Below, piece by piece: positions 39,983-50,441 of a stretch of 64,000 nucleotides of DNA. The translations under genes and the position numbers were made by a program. The stretch spans positions 2,643,563 through 2,707,562 of the forward strand of contig RQOL01000658.1 in assembly GCA_013076295.1 (NCBI GenBank), written 5' to 3'. The stretch's first letter is position 1. The number at the start of each line of letters is the position of its first letter. This stretch comes from Sanderia malayensis. Its lineage: Eukaryota > Cnidaria > Scyphozoa > Semaeostomeae > Pelagiidae. Below the pieces are notes generated by a model that made no database searches, was not told the DNA's origin, and saw only the letters and a program-made list of their open reading frames with translations.

Positions 39983-41730
39983 AGGGCAGTGCTCCGGGAT
40001 GTGCAACAGAGAAGGTAAGTGGTTCAAGATGCGAATGAAATGAAGAATGAAATTAGCACCTCTTTCATCATCTGCTGCAATAGCATAGAGGTAGTGCCAT
40101 GGGTGTGCAACAGAGAAAGTAAGTGGCTCAAGAAGCGGTTCTGTACGGCTGAATTTTAATACTTTTCAAGCTAATTAAATAGTTAGAATGAAATAAGAAT
40201 GACATTAGCACCTCTTTCATCATCTGCTGCAATAGCATAGAGGTAGTGCCATGGGTGTGCAACAGAGAAGGTAAGTGGCTCAAGAAGCGGTTCTGTACGG
40301 CTGAATTTTAATACTTTTCAAGCTAATTAAATAGTTAGAATGAAATAAGAATGACATTAGCACCTCTTTCATCATCTGCTGCAATAGCATAGAGGTAGTG
40401 CCATGGGTGTGCAACAGAGAAGGTAAGTGGTTCAAGATGCGGTTCTGTACGGCTGAATTTTAATATTTTTCAAGCTAATTAAATAGTTAGAATGAAATAA
40501 GAATGAAATTAGCACCTCTTTCATCATCTGCTGCAATAGCATAGAGGTAGTGCCATGGGTGTGCAACAGAGAAAGTAAGTGGCTCAAGAAGCGGTTCTGT
40601 ACGGCTGAATTTTAATACTTTTCAAGCTAATTAAATAGTTAGAATGAAATAAGAATGACATTAGCACCTCTTTCATCATCTGCTGCAATAGCATAGAGGT
40701 AGTGCCATGGGTGTGCAACAGAGAAGGTAAGTGGTTCAAGAAGCGGTTCTGTACGGCTGAATTTTAATACTTTTCAAGCTAATTAAATAGTTAGAATGAA
40801 ATAAGAATGACATTAGCACCTCTTTCATCATCTGCTGCAATAGCATAGAGGTAGTGCCATGGGTGTGCAACAGAGAAGGTAAGTGGTTCAAGATGCGGTT
40901 CTGTACGGCTGAATTTTAATACTTTTCAAGCTAATTAAATAGTTAGAATGAAATAAGAATGAAATTAGCACCTCTTTCATCATCTGCTGCAATAGCATAG
41001 AGGTAGTGCCATGGGTGTGCAACAGAGAAAGTAAGTGGCTCAAGAAGCGGTTCTGTACGGCTGAATTTTAATACTTTTCAAGCTAATTAAATAGTTAGAA
41101 TGAAATAAGAATGACATTAGCACCTCTTTCATCATCTGCTGCAATAGCATAGAGGTAGTGCCATGGGTGTGCAACAGAGAAGGTAAGTGGTTCAAGAAGC
41201 GGTTCTGTACGGCTGAATTTTAATACTTTTCAAGCTAATTAAATAGTTAGAATGAAATAAGAATGACATTAGCACCTCTTTCATCATCTGCTGCAATAGC
41301 ATAGAGGTAGTGCCATGGGTGTGCAACAGAGAAAGTAAGTGGCTCAAGAAGCGGTTCTGTACGGCTGAATTTTAATACTTTTCAAGCTAATTAAATAGTT
41401 AGAATGAAATAAGAATGACATTAGCACCTCTTTCATCATCTGCTGCAATAGCATAGAGGTAGTGCCATGGGTGTGCAACAGAGAAGGTAAGTGGTTCAAG
41501 ATGCGGTTCTGTACGGCTGAATTTTAATACTTTTCAAGCTAATTAAATAGTTAGAATGAAATAAGAATGAAATTAGCACCTCTTTCATCATCTGCTGCAA
41601 TAGCATAGAGGTAGTGCCATGGGTGTGCAACAGAGAAAGTAAGTGGCTCAAGAAGCGGTTCTGTACGGCTGAATTTTAATACTTTTCAAGCTAATTAAAT
41701 AGTTAGAATGAAATAAGAATGACATGAGCA
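39983..41730 (+). repeat. Tandem array A, ~152-bp units, ~11.5 copies (left arm)
   Basis: Head-to-tail units of about 152 bp. The most conserved core is CATAGAGGTAGTGCCATGGG then TGTGCAACAGAGAAG, directly followed by GTAAGTGG. Between cores lies AT-rich sequence (TTTTCAAGCTAATTAAATAG). Copies differ at a few fixed positions (GACATTAGC versus GAAATTAGC; GGCTCAAGAAGC versus GGTTCAAGATGC), giving a multi-unit higher-order pattern. Confidence 0.95.
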
Positions 41731-44055
41731 CCTCTTTCGTTATCTGTTGCAGTAACGTGGAGGTGGTGCTACGGGGTGTGCACCGGCCAGGTAGGTGGTG
41801 CAAATTGCGTTACTTGAGAAATGAGTTTATTACATTTAAATCAACTGAAATATTTGGAATGGAATGACATTGCAATTGCATAATTTCGATCATCGGTTGC
41901 AGTAGCGTGGAGGTAGTGCTACGGGTTGTGCACCGACCAGGTAGGTGGTGCAAATTGCGTTACTTGAGAAATCAGTTTATTACATTTAAATTAACTGAAA
42001 TATTTGAAATGGGATGACATTGACATTTGCATCATTGCAATCATCGGTTGCAGTAGCGTGGAGGTAGTGCTACGGGGTGTGCACCGCCCAGGTAGGTGGT
42101 GCAAATTGCGTTACTTGAGAAATGAGTTTATTACATTTAAATTAACTGAAATATTTGGAATGGAATGACATTGCAATTGCATAATTTCGATCATCGGTTG
42201 CAGTAGCGTGGAGGTAGTGCTACGGGTTGTGCACCGACCAGGTAGGTGGTGCAAATTGCGTTACTTAAGAAATGAGTTTATTACATTTAAATTGACTGAA
42301 ATATTTGAAATGGGATGACATTGACATTTGCATCATTGCAATCATCGGTTGCAGTAGCGTGGAGGTAGTGCTACGGGGTGTGCACCGCCCAGGTAGGTGG
42401 TGCAAATTGCGTTACTTGAGAAATGAGTTTATTACATTTAAATTAACTGAAATATTTGGAATGGAATGACATTGCAATTGCATAATTTCGATCATCGGTT
42501 GCAGTAGCGTGGAGGTAGTGCTACGGGTTGTGCACCGCCCAGGTAGGTGGTGCAAATTGCGTTACTTGAGAAATGAGTTTATTACATTTAAATTAACTGA
42601 AATATTTGAAATGGGATGACATTGACATTTGCATCATTGCAATCATCGGTTGCAGTAGCGTGGAGGTAGTGCTACGGGGTGTGCACCGCCCAGGTAGGTG
42701 GTGCAAATTGCGTTACTTGAGAAATGAGTTTATTACATTTAAATTAACTGAAATATTTGGAATGGAATGACATTGCAATTGCATAATTTCGATCATCGGT
42801 TGCAGTAGCGTGGAGGTAGTGCTACGGGTTGTGCACCGACCAGGTAGGTGGTGCAAATTGCGTTACTTGAGAAATCAGTTTATTACATTTAAATTAACTG
42901 AAATATTTGAAATGGGATGACATTGACATTTGCATCATTGCAATCATCGGTTGCAGTAGCGTGGAGGTAGTGCTACGGGGTGTGCACCGCCCAGGTAGGT
43001 GGTGCAAATTGCGTTACTTGAGAAATGAGTTTATTACATTTAAATTAACTGAAATATTTGGAATGGAATGACATTGCAATTGCATAATTTCGATCATCGG
43101 TTGCAGTAGCGTGGAGGTAGTGCTACGGGTTGTGCACCGACCAGGTAGGTGGTGCAAATTGCGTTACTTAAGAAATGAGTTTATTACATTTAAATTGACT
43201 GAAATATTTGAAATGGGATGACATTGACATTTGCATCATTGCAATCATCGGTTGCAGTAGCGTGGAGGTAGTGCTACGGGGTGTGCACCGCCCAGGTAGG
43301 TGGTGCAAATTGCGTTACTTGAGAAATGAGTTTATTACATTTAAATTAACTGAAATATTTGGAATGGAATGACATTGCAATTGCATAATTTCGATCATCG
43401 GTTGCAGTAGCGTGGAGGTAGTGCTACGGGTTGTGCACCGCCCAGGTAGGTGGTGCAAATTGCGTTACTTGAGAAATGAGTTTATTACATTTAAATTAAC
43501 TGAAATATTTGAAATGGGATGACATTGACATTTGCATCATTGCAATCATCGGTTGCAGTAGCGTGGAGGTAGTGCTACGGGGTGTGCACCGCCCAGGTAG
43601 GTGGTGCAAATTGCGTTACTTGAGAAATGAGTTTATTACATTTAAATTAACTGAAATATTTGGAATGGAATGACATTGCAATTGCATAATTTCGATCATC
43701 GGTTGCAGTAGCGTGGAGGTAGTGCTACGGGTTGTGCACCGACCAGGTAGGTGGTGCAAATTGCGTTACTCGAGAAATGAGTTTATTACATTTAAATTAA
43801 CTGAAATATTTGGAATGGAATGACATTGCGATTGCATAATTTCAATCATCGGTTGCAGTAGCGTGGAGGTAGTGCTACGGGTTGTGCACCGACCAGGTAG
43901 GTGGTGCAAATTGCGTTACTTGAGAAATGAGTTTATTACATTTAAATTAACTGAAATATTTGGAATGGAATGACATTGCGATTGCATCATTTCAATCATC
44001 GGTTGCAGTAGCGTGGAGGTAGTGCTACGGGGTGTGCACCGACCAGGTAAGTGGT
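41731..44055 (+). repeat. Tandem array B, ~150-bp units alternating in two subtypes (left arm)
   Basis: About 15-16 units of ~150 bp related to array A. The core is CGTGGAGGTAGTGCTACGGG then GTGTGCACCGACCAG, followed by GTAGGTGG. Two subtypes alternate (…GCATAATTTCGATCATCGG and …GCATCATTGCAATCATCGG), so the true repeat is a ~300-bp dimer. The spacing and core shared with array A show that both descend from one repeat. Confidence 0.95.
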
Positions 44056-44620
44056 TCGGTATGAAGTGGAGGTAAGTCGATTTACATTGGTATAAACATA
44101 ATTATCATTTATCCATGATTACTCTGATATCTAAATGTTTAACTTACTTTCGATCATTCTCGTGTAAAGTAAATGGTAAATTATCGCAAAAACACAACAA
44201 AGCGAGGTTGAAGACCAAGGGAGGCATGACGCACGTGTTTGAATTAAGCAAGGGGACGTTGCTCGATGCGTGAAAATCAAGGGGGGGATAAATTCACTCT
44301 GCGTGTTCTCTAGAGGTGTTTTCTTGTAACAAAAAGTTGATCCGCCTCCCCCTTAGATTTTTATGCGTCAGCGTATGACCCCTTGCAAGTGAGGCCATTT
44401 GAGCGATGTCCCATTACTGTTATGCTCCACTATCACTATGTTTCTAGTCTAATATCAGCGTTCTGGTAGATAAACTGTCCCTAACTGTTATTATGGCTCG
44501 AACTTTTCCTTACTACGCAATCCGACAACTAAACTTCACTCTCTATCATTACTTATCTAATTTATTTAATTATCTATTTTGTAGTAGTCAGTGCAGTTAA
44601 CATTGTATATCAATTTAAAT
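44056..44620. other. Central unique spacer of the inverted repeat
   Basis: About 560 bp of non-repeat sequence separates the two oppositely oriented arms. No open frame or known motif is seen. In a foldback structure it would be the loop. Confidence 0.6.
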
Positions 44621-46235
44621 GACTTACCTGGCTCTTGAACCACTTACCTGGTCGGTGCACACCCCGTAGCACTACCTCCACGCTACTGCAACCGATGATT
44701 GAAATGATGCAAATGTCAATGTCATTCCATTCTAAATGCTTCAGTTGATTTAAATGTAATAAATTCATTTCTCAAGTAGCGCAATTTGCACCACTTACCT
44801 TGTTGGTTACGCTCCCCGTAGCACTACCTCCACGCTACTGCAACCGATGACTGAAATGATGCAAATGTCAATGTCATTCCATTCTAAATGCTTCAGTTGA
44901 TTTAAATGTAATAAACTCATTTCTCAAGTAACGCAATTTGCACCACCTACCTGGGCGGTGCACAACCCGTAGCACTACCTCCACGCTACTGCAACCGATG
45001 ATCAAAATTATGCAATTGCAATGTCATTCCATTCCAAATATTTCAGTTAATTTAAATGTAATAAACTCATTTCTCAAGTAACGCAATTTGCACCACCTAC
45101 CTGGGCGGTGCACACCCCGTAGCACTACCTCCACGCTACTGCAACCGATGATTGCAATGATGCAAATGTCAATGTCATTCCATTCTAAATGCTTCAGTTG
45201 ATTTAAATCAGGGCCTTTTTTAAGGATTTTCACGTGGGGGGCCAAAACTTGAAGGGGACCTATATTTTCAGAAAAACGGCCGGGTCAGGGGGAGCACATT
45301 AAAAAAAGTTTGGGGGTTTGACATACTTGGGACCGACTTTTGCATGAACATTTCTTTGAAAACATTCAAATAATTTTGACTACCTGAGGCGGCACCATGG
45401 TTGCCGCCGAAGGGGAAATTTTACAAATTTAGTGCCTCAGATATCGCTGAAAAATGTATTTTTTTTATAATCAAATTTTCTCCAAAGATTATCTTTCCCA
45501 GTCGGTCCACATTTTTTCCAAGAGCTACAACACAAATCTACTATTAGTGGCCAATACCACTTTAAATTAGGCAGCCAGTTGAACTTAAATGCTACCTATT
45601 GTTTGAGATTCGTGAAGCTGGACTCGTTTAAAAACAATTTTTAGGGCAGGATTGATTTCAATATTAATTTAGGACCAACTTTTTGGACCGACTCGGAAAT
45701 CATTTGGAGGGTCTTCCCACACACCCCCTAATGAGCGCCCCTAGTATTTCTACATTCGGTTATAACGGACAGAACGGACCACAGTTTTTCAACATTGAAG
45801 AAAGGACAGCAAAAAACTCGTTTGTGTATTATTGATATAATCAACAAGTCAAACTACACTTGTAAATAATATCAATAGGACTGGAAGCAAGCTAGATACT
45901 TTGTGGAAGATACCATTGAAAACACAGTGGAGTTAGCTTTCACACACAACGAGTCATTTGAATCATCACGATTGCAAATTGAAATTAAGTTGAAAAGATT
46001 TAACTGGGGGGGGGCATTTTTGTTGACTGGGGGGGGGGCCACCACGAGGGCTGGGGGGACCAAGGCCCCCCCAGTCTGTATGTTAAAAAAGGCCCTGATT
46101 TAAATGTAATAAATTCATTTCTCAAGTAATGCAATTTGCACCACTTACCTTCTCTGTTGCAGACCCATGGCACTACCTCTACGCTATTGCAACAGATGAC
46201 GAAAGAGGTGCTTATGTCATTCTCATTATGTATTT
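44621..46235 (-). repeat. Right arm: inverted copies of the B and A units, interrupted by a hAT element
   Basis: Four B-type units occur in reverse orientation (44621-45200), then the inserted element 45209-46097. After it the arm resumes exactly where it broke and ends with a reversed A-type core (46140-46200: CCATGGCACTACCTCTACGC). Order from the centre outward is B then A on both sides, so the whole 40.0-46.2 kb region is one large inverted repeat with unequal arm lengths. Confidence 0.9.
45201..46105. mobile_element. Non-autonomous hAT transposon (889 bp)
   Basis: The element 45209-46097 has 15-bp terminal inverted repeats CAGGGCCTTTTTTAA / TTAAAAAAGGCCCTG. It is flanked by an exact 8-bp direct repeat ATTTAAAT (45201-45208, 46098-46105). 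Its ends and target-site size are those of hAT elements. The interior has G-runs (near 46005-46040) and no transposase-like frame. It splits one repeat unit of the right arm, so it is younger than the array. Confidence 0.92.
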
Positions 46236-49200
46236 AATTAGCCTAAATTTCACTTGATCAAATACGTTCCATCTCGTGTTAGTAGTATTGAAAATTACAT
46301 GTTGATAACCTGATAAATAAGAACTTGGACGCTGTTGAATAGTTCACTAACTTGAAGTAATGGTTTCAAAAAATAAGCTCCTATAGAGCTAATCACAATC
46401 TGACAGAAATTAACTGAAAAAAGCAAGGTCGCCATGTAACAGCATTATTTTTCAAATTACTTAATGAAGAACGAATAGCTCATGTATTAACATCACTGTA
46501 ATATAAAGTACCACTTTATAAACGAATAAACAATTCACTTTCAGTGGTAACATATCTTTGCTACATCATTAAAAAGTAAATGGTCTCATGTTTATGCAGA
46601 TTTACCAATAAATTTAACAGCAGAATGGTAGAAAATACATCAATATAGAAAAATATATAGCTGAACAGCAAATAGAAAAGCTCTGAACAAAGCTCTTAAG
46701 CCATACATCATGAATTTTCAAAAAGTACAATAATTTACACCTACAAAAAATAACTATGAAAATAGGAGTGTTGTTCATAAAATCTGCATTAATGCACCAA
46801 ATAGATTGTAGTGTCTATTACATCTTTGCATCAGGCAAATATGATATCTGTTATACTTTTATAAGAAACCTCAGTTCTGAAGAAAAATATTAAGGATGTT
46901 TCAAAACATCTTTAATGTTTTCTAAAGAAAGGAAGGCATACTTAATTACGGGCATTACTCTTTAAAACATGAAATTCGTTAATTGGTTTTAATTACCATA
47001 CCACAAACCAGGTAATTGTCAAAAAATTTAGGACTTTTGATTATTGTGCCCCAATGGACTCTGCTGCTACATTGTTTAAGGCATGCATATCTTTATGTTC
47101 TCCACACTGTCCACGTTCTCCACATTCTCCACGCTGTCCACCACGTTCTCCACTATTCACATAATCTCTCCATACTCCCCACCATCCCATGTACTTAAAT
47201 ATGGCCATGGGTATAGTCATATATAGACTTCTCAAGTTCACTTCATTGCCTTGCCTATATGCTATTCCCTACATTTCCACATTGCCATGGAAAAATATAA
47301 GAACTTTAAAGGCCCAGGGCCTGGGCCACACGATTACTCACCAGCCCTGTCCTTGTTTCTTCTTATTTTGTATTCTATCTTAATTTCATAGATGTCCTTG
47401 CTTGCATGCTCATAAAACTTCTTGTTAATGTAAAATAATGCAAGTAGTGCGAATGAAAACGTGTGAAAGGAATATTGGCCATGTGTTTATCGGGTAGGCC
47501 CACCTAGGTTCGCGTCGCGATATTGTGCTTAGGCTACTATATGCGCATACGTGTGAAAGATTGGCAGAGGTTCGCGCATTTTCGTGCCTGAGATATGGCT
47601 GTAAATTAAAGGCATACAGGTTATTAACTGAGTTTTAAGATGTCGCTGTTTTTGCTTCCTTAATTCGCAGATTGGTCGCCGTTACGAGTCTTCTGAAGGT
47701 TCTAGGTTCCATGGGGTTGCATGCTTTGCTTGACACGTAAAAATATATATGCACGGATGGTACGAGTATGACGTAAAGTCTGTGTTGAAATTGGAATTGG
47801 ACACATATAGCAGTGCCAGAGGGCATGAAGTAAAGATCTTTAATGAAAGGTAGGTATAATAACAATGTTATTAACAATGCTTAATGTAACCTATATTCAT
47901 ATTTGTAGAGATGCTGATCGTTCAATATTCTTCTTTAACTTTTCATCCTTATCCATGCCGTTTTTGACAGTATCATCTGTTGTTGTCAGTTGAGCAAGAC
48001 TATTGTTATCAAACATTTCTTTCAGCTTTAAATCAGATTTCAATAAGAAGTGTGTTCGTATGGTCATATTATGGGGAGAAGCAAAGGGATTTGAGCTCAA
48101 GCCATACTCATGTCAAGAAAAGAACCTCGGACAAGATACAATTAATACAATTATCTCTTTCCCCAGGAATACAATTTTTTTCTGATTCTGCTAGGTATTT
48201 TAATTTTACAAAGTTCCTAATCTTGGCCCTTTGACAGTGAAACATCTATATAACATATCATATCAATATTCTGTTGAGATTAAATGCCAGGAGAATAATG
48301 GAAACCTGGTGTGTAACTGTGGGCACCTTTTGCAGCTGCACCCTGCAATCTGTGTCAAAGAGACCAGCAAAAACTGTAATAAAGTAAATATAAGGAGTTG
48401 CTGTTGTCTGTAATATCCAAAGCTTGGGGTTTTATATAATAGATTCATCTGAATAATAATTAATAGCATTAGTTGCTTTTCAGAGATAAAGTTTCAACTG
48501 AACAGGTGATTAACATTAAACTGAAAACTTTGCACATTGTAGTTATCAGTGAATACAAATGTAAAAGTATAACATGCCAATATATAATTTATATACAAAT
48601 ATATAAATTAATTCATTTTCATAAATTTATCTACAAGTTTAATATGCTATAAAAAGATTTGCAGCTTACAAGCTACCAAAATGTTACACCATTGCCCACC
48701 AACATCAAGCTTGGAAATCAATACTCTCTTTTTCAATACAAAAGCTCAGAGCCTCGTCCTTTATTAGTGCATAAATAATTAGTTGATAGATTTCTGAAAA
48801 ATACACAGTTGTAAAAATGTATTTATACTGTAAAATCACGATGAAAATGGTCCGAGTTAAGGAATGTTCAAGTTATCGAATATAAGGAATTGTCAACATA
48901 TTGGACTAGAAAAATGCTTCTTCGTGTTCGTTGTCTGTTATCTTCAAAAACCCCACCCAAACAGGATAGCAAGTGGTTCGATAGTCACGTAAGTCATGGA
49001 AGTTGATATGCAGTACAACTCAACAAGCTTGTCATTGATCATGTTATGTAATTATGAAGTTTTGCATATTATGACTATTATACCTGAGAGATGCAATGTT
49101 CAAAAATTTTAGGCCATTGAAAAAGTAATTGACATTGAATTCACAATATTACGGTCCAGTTCTTTTTATGCTTTGTGAAGTACAAACTCAACTGATAAAC

Positions 49201-49882
49201 AAACTGTAAATACAAGTAAATTATGGTGACTGTGTCTGACTATTGTTATTGGTGCTGATGCCAGTGAGCCTGCCAAGCCAGCCTTGCTTTACATCTTGCC
49301 TAACATCTACGTTTGGCTGTGGGTCATTCCGATCGTTAACAATTAGGTATTGTAGACTGCAACAATAACTATTATATATCACCCAATCAACAGTCTACGA
49401 TACGTTCGGTACGCAGGTTTTCCCCATTCGCCTAGTTAACCAATCACAGGCCTCCTTGTAAAACTTCTAGAATACTGAATCTTTTCCATTTTATCTTTCT
49501 TTTTTTTCTTCTTTCTTGTTATTTCATTCACACGAGGAGCGTCGTTCATCATTTCTTCTGATTGCATCTTTTTGGCGAATTATTTCTAGTTTTACTATTT
49601 CACTCAAGAATACGCCTAATTAAGCCTAAAAAGATATATTCAAGAAATAATAACTTCACATGAGAAAACGGCTGATTACCAATCGTCCATTTTGGTTCTT
49701 AAATCACGTTGTGTTCTTCTTGATTACGAGGCTGCATTTCAAACTTCCTTTTTTTCTTTGTCTTTTTTGTCTTTTTATCTTTCAAATAGAATAAAAGAAA
49801 CGACAAAAGAAGAAAGATTAATAAGTTTTCAATTTTTAGACTGACTGGTTTATGAAAAAGAATGCTAAACTATTGACGAATA
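46236..49882. other. Gene-poor stretch upstream of ADAP
   Basis: AT-rich sequence without a gene I can support. It contains a small imperfect CTCCAC/GTTCTC repeat at about 47097-47180. Two short minus-strand open stretches (47635-47877, 47897-48100) could be exons of an unknown small gene but have no motif and no convincing splice pairing. The last ~500 bp should hold the upstream ADAP promoter. Confidence 0.5.
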
Positions 49883-50441
49883 ATGAGTGAAAAGAATACA
49901 ATACATCTTTTTGGTTTATCAAAGCAACCTGAGAACAATTCTTGCGCTGAGTGTGGAGACCAACGTGAGTAACAAAAAAACATTCATTATAAATTACCTT
50001 TGAAATATCCATCTAGGCCCTTGATATTTTTATTTTAATGTTCAGGACCTCTTTATTAAGTTGCCATATTTTTCATCAATTTATTTACGTTTTGTATACG
50101 ATTTGCGATGCGAATGTTGACCCCATTGTTATATCCTTTTGGGCTCTGAAGACATCGCTATTGGTTTGTGCTCTTTGAGATTTCTCAATCAGAGTTTGCA
50201 CAGTAGGCGTGGCTGTGTAGCTTTACAAGTATACGTAGAGTAAGCTCTTCTTGGGCGCTTTTGTGAATTCATTTTGAAAAGCACATGTCTCAACTTTCCA
50301 GGGACAACATTAGATTGGGCTTCGGAGAATTTGGGAATATTTTTATGCATAAAGTGCAGTGGATTACATCGCAATTTGGGAAAACATCTTTCTTTTGTTC
50401 GATCACTTCGGCTTGACCGATGGACAGATGAAAAATGCCAG
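49883..50441 (+). CDS. ADAP alternative 5' exon pair 1 (first half of ArfGAP)
   Basis: Exon 1a 49883-49964 (82 nt) encodes [20 protein letters not shown] and then CAECGDQ. Exon 2a 50302-50441 (140 nt) encodes [20 protein letters not shown] and [20 protein letters not shown]. Together they give the C-x2-C ... C-x2-C zinc site and the ArfGAP arginine (HRN). The pair ends in phase 0 at CAG|GTAGCT, so it can splice straight to the common exon at 51256. Confidence 0.8.

Noticed and set aside
39983..46235. Possible CRISPR array
   Set aside because: Units are ~150 bp with spacers that are themselves repeated, in an animal genome; there are no short direct repeats with unique spacers.
47635..48100. 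Two short minus-strand open frames as a small two-exon gene
   Set aside because: No recognisable motif, and splice sites joining them in phase were not convincing.
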